A DNA stretch of 17,320 bases from JAEUMW01 sp039807745 (GTDB lineage Bacteria > Pseudomonadota > Gammaproteobacteria > Burkholderiales > JAEUMW01). Of the stretch, positions 1 to 8,293 are shown piece by piece. The stretch covers positions 1 to 17,320 of the forward strand of contig JBDHRV010000073.1 in assembly GCA_039807745.1 (NCBI GenBank), given 5' to 3'. The notes below the pieces were generated by a model that was not told the origin of the DNA, did not search any database, and saw only the letters and a program-made list of their open reading frames with translations. The position numbers and the translations under genes are program-made. Each line of letters opens with the position of its first letter. Position 1 is the first letter of the stretch.

Positions 1-1145
1 AGCTCGATCAGCGTGGCGTGGTCCCAGTAATCCGGCGTGCCCTTGGCGATGCGCCGCTTGACGGCGTAAGTCACCACCGGCAGCAGCTCCAGCCGGCGCG
101 GGTCGGGCGGGCTCTTCAGTTCCATCAGCGTGACGGCGTTGATGCCGGGATAGGCGTCGCGCCAGTCGGCTTCGAATCCCTGGAGATAGGTGTCGATCGC
201 CTTGGTGAGCCAGCCCGCCGCGCCGAACGTATCGCCGGCGTTGCGCGCTTCGTCCCAGCGATCCTTGTACACGCGGCCGAGGAGTCCGTTGGTCTCGCTG
301 CTCGGTCCCCGCTCCTGGATCAGCTCGCGCAGCACCTGTTCCGCTTCGTCGCGACGCTTGAGACGGTTGAGCGCGAACCCGAGCTGTTCGCGCACCATCA
401 CGCTGCGGGCAACGGGTGCCGGCATCCCTGTGACCAGGTCGACCATGGCCTGCCAGTCGCTCACCGCGCGATAGGAAAGGAAGAGATCGATCACGACGCC
501 GGCTTCGAGCTCCTTCACGTCGCCCAGCGTGCCGGCCGCCTGCTTCAGCGCGTCCTTGCCGGCGCGGCGGGCAGCGGCGAGGCGATTGCGAGCTGCCACA
601 GCGTACTGTGCACGCTCGCGAAAGACGTCGGTCTTGAGCCGCGCGATGTCGGGCGCGCTGTAGCCGTCCACCAGTTGAAACACCGGGCTGTCGGTGCCGG
701 GATCCCCTTGCTGGCTCTTCGCGACCACGAGCAGCTTGCGCAGCCCTTCACGCGCGGCTTCCACGCCTGCGGGCTTGCCGTCCGGTCCAAGCTGATAAGG
801 CATCGCGCGCAACGGCGCGACGTCGAACGCCATGCGCTCGCTGCCCGCGAAGAGCAGCACCGTCGCCGCCGGCCGGATGCCGTGGCGCAGTCCGAGCTCG
901 TAGAAGACGTTCGCGTTGGCGCCCGTCAGATCGGCCACGGCGAAGTCGCACAGGATCAGCCGCTCGAACATCGGCTTGTGGATGACGCCACCGGATACTT
1001 CCTCGTCGGCGCGCAGCGGTTCCATTCCGGCCGCGCTGATGGCAGGCGCGATGAGATCCTGGTAGACCGCGTCGAAGTCCACGGTCGCCCCGGAGGCGAT
1101 GGTCTTCTTACCGAACGGCATGAGCACGAAACAAAGCGGCAGCAT
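1..1145 (-). CDS. DUF4071/TRAFs-binding protein with N-terminal deoxyribosyltransferase/TIR-like domain (3' end outside window)
   Basis: Last visible gene of the minus-strand operon; 381 codons are in view and the frame is still open at base 1. Residues 5-14 (FVLMPFGKK) and 67-88 (CDFAVADLTG, then NVFYELGLRH with Glu83) match the N-terminal alpha/beta domain seen in many bacterial DUF4071 proteins, which resembles nucleoside 2-deoxyribosyltransferase and TIR folds. Residues about 170-381 are helical, TPR-like, and include YPGIN (Asn336) and YWDHATL (Trp374), typical of the MAP3K TRAFs-binding region. The ATG overlaps the upstream stop as TGATG, and AAGGAG lies 7 nt before it, so translation should be coupled. 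In eukaryotes this helical region belongs to ASK-type kinases; here there is no kinase in view. Family assignment is from recalled motifs. Enzymatic activity of the N-terminal domain is inference, and nothing can be said of the missing end. Confidence 0.8.
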   Translation of the reverse strand, partial: MLPLCFVLMPFGKKTIASGATVDFDAVYQDLIAPAISAAGMEPLRADEEVSGGVIHKPMFERLILCDFAVADLTGANANVFYELGLRHGIRPAATVLLFAGSERMAFDVAPLRAMPYQLGPDGKPAGVEAAREGLRKLLVVAKSQQGDPGTDSPVFQLVDGYSAPDIARLKTDVFRERAQYAVAARNRLAAARRAGKDALKQAAGTLGDVKELEAGVVIDLFLSYRAVSDWQAMVDLVTGMPAPVARSVMVREQLGFALNRLKRRDEAEQVLRELIQERGPSSETNGLLGRVYKDRWDEARNAGDTFGAAGWLTKAIDTYLQGFEADWRDAYPGINAVTLMELKSPPDPRRLELLPVVTYAVKRRIAKGTPDYWDHATLIE

Positions 1146-2548
1146 CACTCTTCTCCTTGGCGGAAGATGCGGGTCAGTTCCCGGCGCATCGACTGGTCGC
1201 CGATCAGCCGGCTCAGGTAGATCGCCTGCCGGTACATCGATTCGAGCTCCCGCGGGGCTGCCTCGAGCACGGGATCCGCGGCCCGGCCGTAGCGCGCGTA
1301 GGCCTGCTCTGCCATGCCCAGCACGAGCAACGCCTCGCCCTCCGTGGCGAGACGCCATTTCCGGTCCGGCGCCAGCTCGTCCGGCTCGGCCTGCCGGCAG
1401 AACTCCAGCACCTCCCTGGCGCGCTCGCGCGCCCGCCGCGTGTCCTTGTGGCAGGCGAGATCGAAGAACGCGAGGTTGATCGCGTGGTAGTAACACTGCG
1501 CGGCGTTGCCAGCTTCGCGCGCCGTGGCGAGCGCATCGGCATAGAGGGCCTGGGCGCGTTGCGCGTCGTCCTCCCTTTGCGTGAGCAGCCAGCGCCGTTT
1601 CAGCCGGCCGGCCAGAACGCCCATGGCGTCGGTGCCGAGCGGCCCGCGGCCCGTGAGAAGGTCGATCGCGTCCGCAGTGCGGCCGACGCCTTCCAGCGCC
1701 AACGCCAGCCGGACGAGCCCGTCCTGGTCGAGACGGTCTCTCTCGGGTTCGAGCAGGTCGACCGCGCGCTGGAAGTCCCGTGACTCCAGCGCGACTCGGG
1801 CCGCGTTCCAGGGTCCGCCCGGAGCGGCGGCTCCCACCAGTCCGTTCACGACCAGGCGCGCGCTGGCGCTGTCGCCGGATTCCGGCTTGACGATCTGCAG
1901 GTGATTTCCGGGTACGACATACTGGCACGCGGGGTAGGCATCGTCGGGAAAGGGCTCCAGGGAGGACTCGGCGGGCACGAACTCGTCGCGCTCGCCGCCG
2001 ACTGCGAAGAACCGGAATGGCAGGCGCTTGCCGTTCTTCAGGCTGAACTGCGCGTCCCAGTCGGCGCGCAGCGTGCGGATGAAGGCGCCGTCCTGAGCCA
2101 TGCCGCGCAACTGCGGCTTGAGCATGCGAACCAGCGACGCCTTCTTGAGACCGCCGCTCGGCGTGCCGAAGAGAAACACGTGGCTCGTCCTGTCGCGCAG
2201 GCTCCCGTCATCCAGCAGCGCGCGCTGGACCGCGAGGCCGCCCATGCTGTGGGCGATCAGACACAGGCTCTGGTAGCCCTTCAGCGCACCCGTGCCGGCG
2301 TCCGTCCGCAGCTTGAGCGCGACCTTGTTCAGATCCGGGTCCGCGCTCCAGAGCTTGAGGATATCGACCCGCAGGCGCGTGTCGTAGCCCAGGGTGAAGA
2401 GATCCCAATCGGCAAGCTTGTGCTCGTCCGCCAGCAGCCGGGGGAAGTCCTGCCACGTGTCGGTGATGTCTCCGCCGAAGCCGTGCACGAAGACGACGGC
2501 TGCCTCTTGGTTTGCGCTGGTGCGCACTGGGCGAAGCTGTGAGTCCAT
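1145..2548 (-). CDS. Alpha/beta hydrolase fused to TPR/TRAFs-binding-like C-terminal region
   Basis: A 467-residue protein. Residues 17-230 form an alpha/beta hydrolase: oxyanion loop VHGFGG (21-26), nucleophile elbow AHSMGG with Ser101, LFGTPSGG (127-133), acid Asp188 in GERDEF, and His216 in GNHLQI. The triad is therefore complete, and the pattern is closest to PGAP1/lipase-like esterases; the substrate is unknown. Residues 235-467 are helical repeats containing YYHAIN (Asn358) and KWRLATEGEALLVLG (Trp398), the same signature as in the genes on either side. No signal peptide or membrane segment is seen, so it is probably cytoplasmic. The start is supported by a strong GGGGAGG ribosome binding site; the gene follows the CHAT gene by 31 nt and overlaps the next start. 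A role as an effector recruited through its helical region is inference. Confidence 0.88.
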   Translation of the reverse strand: MDSQLRPVRTSANQEAAVVFVHGFGGDITDTWQDFPRLLADEHKLADWDLFTLGYDTRLRVDILKLWSADPDLNKVALKLRTDAGTGALKGYQSLCLIAHSMGGLAVQRALLDDGSLRDRTSHVFLFGTPSGGLKKASLVRMLKPQLRGMAQDGAFIRTLRADWDAQFSLKNGKRLPFRFFAVGGERDEFVPAESSLEPFPDDAYPACQYVVPGNHLQIVKPESGDSASARLVVNGLVGAAAPGGPWNAARVALESRDFQRAVDLLEPERDRLDQDGLVRLALALEGVGRTADAIDLLTGRGPLGTDAMGVLAGRLKRRWLLTQREDDAQRAQALYADALATAREAGNAAQCYYHAINLAFFDLACHKDTRRARERAREVLEFCRQAEPDELAPDRKWRLATEGEALLVLGMAEQAYARYGRAADPVLEAAPRELESMYRQAIYLSRLIGDQSMRRELTRIFRQGEE

Positions 2549-2579
2549 GAGACCTCCCCTCGGTCAGAACCGCCGCGAG

Positions 2580-5500
2580 TCATTTCTTCTTCGGCGCCTG
2601 CCTGTTCCGGGTCGCGGCGCGGGCAGACGTACCGCCGGCCGCGCCGCCAGCCTCGCGCGAGCGGGGCTCCTCCGGCTCACCTCCGTTGCCGCTCTCATCG
2701 ACCGGGGCAGGCGGAGACGGCGGCAGCGGCCCGCCCAGTCCGCGTGTCAACCGCTCCAGGGCCGCCGCGGCTGCCGCATTCCGATCGCGCGCCATGTCGA
2801 GCAGGAAGTCGAGATGCTCGCGCACCGACTCGAACTCGCGCAGGCTCGCGAGTCGGCGCACGTCGTCGTAGTCGCCGAGCAACTTGTCGATGCGGGACGA
2901 CAGGTCGCCGGACCAGAGTGCGGCGGTCAGATCGAGATCGGCGAGCGAGGCGAGATCCCACATGTCCGCACGCACCTGCACCCTGCGTTCGAGGCTGGGG
3001 CGAAGCTCGGCCATTTCCGCTTCGGCCCGCTTCCGGTCCGCGGGCGGGATGGCCGTTCCATGCCAGCCGAGCACCATGAGGGCGGCGACCCAGTTGAGGG
3101 TCGGATAGGCGAGGACGCCACCGGATGCAAGCCCGCGGTCGGCGGCCGTGCGGTACCAGTGACGCATCTTTTCGAGCGGTTCGGCGCGCGCCGCCGGCGC
3201 GGCGATCCACGCCTTGCGCTTGTAGGCGCTGCCGAGCAGCGAGCAGCGCTCGCGCGTCTCCGGCTGTCCGGCCGGTGTGTCGTCCTGCTTGAGGTCGATC
3301 GGCAGCTTGATCAACGCCTCGATGCGCTCGATGGCCACGTCGATCCTTCTGCGCACGGCAACGACGGGATCCCCGCCGCCGCCGCCCTTCCACTGCGCCA
3401 CCGCCGCGCGCGACTCGCAGTTGGAAAGCTGTTCGACATCGCGTGCCGTGAACCCGCCGTCCTCGCAGCCGATCGCACGGTAGAAACAGCCGATGGCGGC
3501 ATCGAACTGGAACGCGCGGTTCCAGGCGCGTCCGAGCGCGGCCCAGGCGCGCCCGTTATCGTTCCAGCCCGATGCCTCCAATGCCTTCTGCAGCGCTTCG
3601 AGCTCCTTGATCTGGGCACCGATGGGCTTGCCACCGCGCGTTTCGCACTCCGCCTCGAGGTTCTCCATGCGGTTGATCATGCCCTCGACCGACGCGTATT
3701 CGGTGGGGTGTTCGTCGTCACCCGCGCCGCGCTCGACGATGAAGAAATCCGGATCGCCATAGCACTGATAGGCGCCCCACGTGTTCGCATACGGGTGTCT
3801 GTCGAACGTCCTGGTGCGCGCGGTCTGAACCGCCCGGCCGAACGTTCCCCCGTCGAGCATCGCTTCGTAGAAGGCCTCGGCGAAGGTCTTGCCGGCGGCG
3901 TCGTCGACCGCCCAGCCGGCGGCGATCACCGCTCTCACGCCCATGCGGATGAACTCGCTCGCGACGTTCGCGGCGAAGAGGTGGTAGTCGGCAAGCGGTG
4001 AGAGCCGCGGCGCGGCACCCGCTTTCTGTTCTTCTTCCGCGCGCCGTTCACGGTCCTCGGTATAGCCGAGGTGGCAGCAGTTGATGAAGACGAGCTCGGG
4101 CACGCGCCGCATCTGCTTCACTTCCCCGGGCGTGAGGTAGATGCCGTCGCCGATGACCATGCCGGTGACCTTCTGGGAGGCGGGCGCGGCCGTCGGCCCG
4201 GTCCCGCCGTCCGCCGGCAGCGCCGGTTCCTGCCATTCGTAGACGCCGTGACCGGCCAGGTGGACCATGCGATACGGGCGTGCGAAGAACGCCTGCACGA
4301 TCTCCTTCGCCGATGCCTCGATGCAGCGGGTGACTTCGAAGCGGCGCGAGCGCTCGATCCGGGCGGCCACCGCCGTTGCCTCGTCCCGCGCCCCCGGCAG
4401 GCGCTTGAGCGGACCGCCCTCCGGCAGGATCGGATCGCCGACCACCAGCGCGGCATTGCCGAGGCTGCGCACCGGGGCTTCCCGGAAGACGTTGGTCTCC
4501 AGCAGCCGCAGCAACCCGCGGCTCAGCGCGACCGGCTGCCCGTTGGGCTCGTAGGCATTCTCGAGCAGCTCCCACGGATAGCGCGCCGAGGCGTTGTCGA
4601 GCACGATGACGAGGCTTCTGCGGTCGGGCGCCTGTTCCTTCAGCGCGTTCGGCAGCAGGAGCTCGAAGAGGGTCCGCGTCAGCTCGCGGTCGTGCCGCGT
4701 GTTGCGGATCGTGTTGCGGACGAACTGATCGACGAGTCTGCGCTGTGTCGCCACCACGCGTGTCTCGGCACGCGCGCGCTGGGTGAGCGCGATGAAGCGC
4801 AGGCTGCCGTCGTCGGGCCGCCCCGCGTCCGGCTTGCCCTTGATCTGCAGACGGTCCCACCAGCCCTCCGGCTCCTTGAACGCGACCTGGCGGCGTGCGC
4901 CGCGCCGCGTCTCGATCGTCTTCGCCACCTTGATCGCGCCCTGCAGTCGCGAACGCCCGGCGAGTATGCCGAGCTCCTCGATGGCTTCCAGCGCACGGCT
5001 CAGAAAGATCTCCGTGAACTGGACGGTGGCGATGCGCACCGGCCGCCGGGCCGCGGCGAGCGCCTCGTTTGCGTGCTCGATGCCTTCGAGCACGGCGATG
5101 AGCGAGTCCTGGACGTTCACGCCCCCCGCGTTGGTGCCGACGAGCAGCGACGAGAGCCCGATCTCCCTGACCATCGCCTCGACCTGTTTCCCCGGGGTCT
5201 CGCGCAGGCGATCCTCCTCGCGCTCGGCCACCCTGACGGCATAGGCGAGCACGCCCTGCGCGACGGTCTCGACGAGCTTGCCGACGCCGAGTTCGCCCAC
5301 CATGCCGAGCCCGACGACGATGGCGCCGGTGAAGGTGTCCGGGTCCTCGCGCCGCCGTTTCAATGCGACCTCGTGCGTGCCGATATCGCCGGGATAGAGG
5401 CCGAGCCGGTGGCGGCCGCGCAACCGGCCATTCAGATCCTCGTCGAGATCCGATTCCGCGCTGACGATCGTGTCGCCCTTGTAGTGGCCGACGAGCACGG

Positions 5501-8258
5501 GGTAGTCGGCGAAGCGCAAGTGGCCGTGGACGACCCTGATGTCGAGCCGCTGCGCACGACGCGCGCGTTTGCGCGGGCGGGACGGCGCCGCGCCGAGCAC
5601 TGCGGCGACCAGCGCGCGTTCGTCGGGCAGGCTCTCCTGGATCTCGGGCTCGACGACGAACTCGCGCGCCGCTTCGCGGCTGACCGGCTCATCCTGCGAC
5701 AGGCGCGAGGTGGTGCCCCGCTGCAGCAGATCGAGGATCGCCGGGAAGATCTCGGTCGCCGCCGACAGGTCGCCGTGGACGACGTTCGGCGCATACCACG
5801 CGCGAAGCTGCGAGGGTATGCCGGTGTCCCAGAGCACCTGCCCGTCGCCGCGCGTGGTCGCCTTGAAGCGGATCCTGCCGTCCTCCCGGAACATGCCGAC
5901 CAGGGTCGCGCGTGCCTGGCCGGCGACGTAGATCATCCGCTCGGGGTCGACCGGGCTCGCGTCGAGCAGCGCGCGGAATTCGCGCGCTCGGTCGAGATCG
6001 GCGGGGTCGGGCAGCACCCAGTCGACCTTGCCCAGGCCGGCATACTGCTGCCAGGTTTCCGCGGCGAAGTAATCCTCCGCGCTGGGCTTCGGCAGCATCG
6101 CGAGGACGCCGGGGAAGCGCGTGATGAAGGCGAGGAGCTCGGCGTGGGAATGCGTGACATCCAGCAGCGCGAGCTTCGCGAGCGTTCCCGCCTGGCCGAC
6201 GACGAGCTCGTTGATCGAGTACGAGCCGCCGTTGGGCGTGCCGAGCATGACCAGCCGCGCCCCCGGCACGTTCGTCATCTCGCGCCAGACCTCGGGGTGA
6301 CGCGCGATCATCGTCCGCGCGATGAGACCGCCCATCGAGTGGGCGACGATGCGCACCGGCTGCCCGGTTGCCTTCGCTTCCGCGACCGTGCGGCTCAGAT
6401 CCTGGGCGAAGCGATCGGCTTCCTGCTCGGGACGCAGCCGCCAGTCGAACGGGAAAGCGATCACCTTGTGCGTGTCCGCGAGGAACTCGATGAGATCGAC
6501 GTAGTAGCCGGGGTAGGGCCGCAGCGGGGTCACGCCGGTGGCGCCGATGTGGAGCTGGGCGAGCCCTCCCGCGAAGAGATCCGCGAAGTCGACCCAGATG
6601 CGGTTGCCGTTCACCTCGAGCTCGCTGCCCATGATGCCGGGCAGCACGAAGACCACCGGCCGCGGTCCGGCGGGGCCGCGGGAGAGCTCGCGCGCGATCG
6701 GCTTCTCGGGCGGTCGCAGCGGCTCGAAGCCGGTGGCGCGCGTGGCGAGCGTCGCGAAGTCGGCGTCTTCCAGCGCGGCGGGGATCGCATCGGCGCTCTC
6801 GGCATTCGTGAAATAGTTGAAGTGGCTGACCGCCGCGCCCTGCTGGAAACACAGCGCGGAGCGTCCGGTCTCGCGCCGCGCCCCGCCATACATCGAACCG
6901 GTGTTGACGACGAGGTCGTGCTCGCCGGCATAGAAGCGATCGGCAAGCAGCATGAGCAGCCGCTTCCAGATGCCCTCGGGCTCGCTGTCACCGGCGATGA
7001 CCGCGAGCTCGGAGGCGACGGTCCGGCGCGGGTTGTTCACCATCCGGACGAGCCCCGATTCCGGCAGCATCGCGGCGATGCCCGGCAGCTTGGACGGTGC
7101 CGTGCGTTCATCGAGCACGGCCGTGATGAAATCGCCCAGCGAATCGACCAGCTCTCCGAGGGGGGATGCCGCCGCAGCGAAGCGCCCGACGTTGGCGAGA
7201 ATCTGCACCCAGCGGTCGAGCCGGCGCGACACGAGGCTCGTGCCGAGCGCAGGGCAGGCCACGCGCACGAACCGGCGGATCTTCACCTTGCGCGCGGCGA
7301 GCTTGCCAAGCGTGGCGGCGAGGGCCTTGAGCTGTTCGCCATCGGCTGCGAGCGCCTGCCGTGCTTCCTCGATCGCCGCCTGCGACAGGTCGGGATCTTC
7401 GGCGAGCCACGCGGTGTCGGTGACGAGCTTGAGGTCGAGCGCCTCGTACGGATCCGAACCGTCGGCGATGTTCATGCGGCAGAGGAGCTCGCCGACGAGC
7501 CCGCCGCGCGAGTGGCTGACGAGATCGACCTCGGCGCCGTCGACCAGCAGCGCATCGAGCCTTGCGGCGATTTCGAGCGCGTTCACGATCGGGCTCACCG
7601 TCATCGAGCGGTGCTCGAGCGCGATGACGTTGTCTGCATACAGCCGCTTCAGCCGCGCGAGCGTGCCGGAGCGGGCGGGCGACCACAGCTCGCCGAAGCT
7701 GCCCCAGGTGCTCGACGCGGTGCCGTGCAGGAAGAGCAGGATGCGTTTCCCGAGCTTGCCGGCGGCCGCGAGATCGTCCAGCGCGAAGTCGCCGCTGACC
7801 ATGCGGCAGCGGTAGACACCCGGCCCCGGGCGCTTGCGTCCGTCTGTCTTGTCCTCGAAGCGCCGCGCGAGCTCGACGGCGGTCTTGCCGGCGACATCGA
7901 CGCCGACGACCTTGAGCGACTTCATCACCCAGCCGGCGATGCCGCGCTCCTGGGCCTCGTCACCGCCGAACGGGAGCGTGTCCGGAATCTCGAGGGCGCC
8001 GCTCGCGCCCGGTGCGCGCTTTTTCGTCTGCTCGAGCTTCTCGCGGTACTCGGCCGCGGTGAGCCAGATGCGCAGCCCGTCCTCGAACTCGACCTCGACG
8101 AGCTCGTCGTCGCGAACCGCGACCTCGGCCTCCTGCTCGGTGCCCGAGCGGAAGCTCCCGGGCCGGAACTCGGCCCTCACGGTCGCGAGCGTGGACGGCA
8201 GTGCGGAGCCCGACTCGTGCGGGACCTTGTACCCTTTCAGCTTGGTTTCCTGCGCCAT
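2580..8258 (-). CDS. Giant CHAT protease with two alpha/beta hydrolase domains and TRAFs-binding-like C-terminus
   Basis: An 1892-residue protein. The ATG at 8258 follows GAGGGGA; a longer form from TTG at 8297 lacks such a site. Domains in order: (1) 1-100, beta-rich, unassigned; (2) about 170-490, alpha/beta hydrolase with FLHGTASST, SHSRGG (Ser250), GEHDLVV (Asp448) and VSHFNY (His479); (3) about 530-850, LCAT-like hydrolase with LPGIMGSEL, AHSMGG (Ser641), RGDGQV (Asp805) and VVHGDL (His828); (4) about 905-1050, a macro/M17-N-terminal-like region; (5) about 1165-1507, CHAT protease (caspase superfamily) with HLAGHG (His1337) and NCCHLG (Cys1395); (6) a short coiled-coil-like stretch; (7) 1570-1840, helical repeats with YPTLN (Asn1722) and MWDLASL (Trp1767); (8) a polar, basic tail ending in three lysines. 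Three catalytic centres look intact. Protease plus lipase function under sensor control is inference; the substrates are unknown. Confidence 0.9.
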   Translation of the reverse strand: MAQETKLKGYKVPHESGSALPSTLATVRAEFRPGSFRSGTEQEAEVAVRDDELVEVEFEDGLRIWLTAAEYREKLEQTKKRAPGASGALEIPDTLPFGGDEAQERGIAGWVMKSLKVVGVDVAGKTAVELARRFEDKTDGRKRPGPGVYRCRMVSGDFALDDLAAAGKLGKRILLFLHGTASSTWGSFGELWSPARSGTLARLKRLYADNVIALEHRSMTVSPIVNALEIAARLDALLVDGAEVDLVSHSRGGLVGELLCRMNIADGSDPYEALDLKLVTDTAWLAEDPDLSQAAIEEARQALAADGEQLKALAATLGKLAARKVKIRRFVRVACPALGTSLVSRRLDRWVQILANVGRFAAAASPLGELVDSLGDFITAVLDERTAPSKLPGIAAMLPESGLVRMVNNPRRTVASELAVIAGDSEPEGIWKRLLMLLADRFYAGEHDLVVNTGSMYGGARRETGRSALCFQQGAAVSHFNYFTNAESADAIPAALEDADFATLATRATGFEPLRPPEKPIARELSRGPAGPRPVVFVLPGIMGSELEVNGNRIWVDFADLFAGGLAQLHIGATGVTPLRPYPGYYVDLIEFLADTHKVIAFPFDWRLRPEQEADRFAQDLSRTVAEAKATGQPVRIVAHSMGGLIARTMIARHPEVWREMTNVPGARLVMLGTPNGGSYSINELVVGQAGTLAKLALLDVTHSHAELLAFITRFPGVLAMLPKPSAEDYFAAETWQQYAGLGKVDWVLPDPADLDRAREFRALLDASPVDPERMIYVAGQARATLVGMFREDGRIRFKATTRGDGQVLWDTGIPSQLRAWYAPNVVHGDLSAATEIFPAILDLLQRGTTSRLSQDEPVSREAAREFVVEPEIQESLPDERALVAAVLGAAPSRPRKRARRAQRLDIRVVHGHLRFADYPVLVGHYKGDTIVSAESDLDEDLNGRLRGRHRLGLYPGDIGTHEVALKRRREDPDTFTGAIVVGLGMVGELGVGKLVETVAQGVLAYAVRVAEREEDRLRETPGKQVEAMVREIGLSSLLVGTNAGGVNVQDSLIAVLEGIEHANEALAAARRPVRIATVQFTEIFLSRALEAIEELGILAGRSRLQGAIKVAKTIETRRGARRQVAFKEPEGWWDRLQIKGKPDAGRPDDGSLRFIALTQRARAETRVVATQRRLVDQFVRNTIRNTRHDRELTRTLFELLLPNALKEQAPDRRSLVIVLDNASARYPWELLENAYEPNGQPVALSRGLLRLLETNVFREAPVRSLGNAALVVGDPILPEGGPLKRLPGARDEATAVAARIERSRRFEVTRCIEASAKEIVQAFFARPYRMVHLAGHGVYEWQEPALPADGGTGPTAAPASQKVTGMVIGDGIYLTPGEVKQMRRVPELVFINCCHLGYTEDRERRAEEEQKAGAAPRLSPLADYHLFAANVASEFIRMGVRAVIAAGWAVDDAAGKTFAEAFYEAMLDGGTFGRAVQTARTRTFDRHPYANTWGAYQCYGDPDFFIVERGAGDDEHPTEYASVEGMINRMENLEAECETRGGKPIGAQIKELEALQKALEASGWNDNGRAWAALGRAWNRAFQFDAAIGCFYRAIGCEDGGFTARDVEQLSNCESRAAVAQWKGGGGGDPVVAVRRRIDVAIERIEALIKLPIDLKQDDTPAGQPETRERCSLLGSAYKRKAWIAAPAARAEPLEKMRHWYRTAADRGLASGGVLAYPTLNWVAALMVLGWHGTAIPPADRKRAEAEMAELRPSLERRVQVRADMWDLASLADLDLTAALWSGDLSSRIDKLLGDYDDVRRLASLREFESVREHLDFLLDMARDRNAAAAAALERLTRGLGGPLPPSPPAPVDESGNGGEPEEPRSREAGGAAGGTSARAATRNRQAPKKK

Positions 8259-8293
8259 CTGAGTCCCCTCGGTTGTGTGCTGTGTCGGTGTTG

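Noticed and set aside
18..1220. Plus-strand frame of 400 codons at the left edge
   Set aside because: It is the antisense shadow of the DUF4071 gene, whose minus-strand frame shows clear family motifs and a coupled start.
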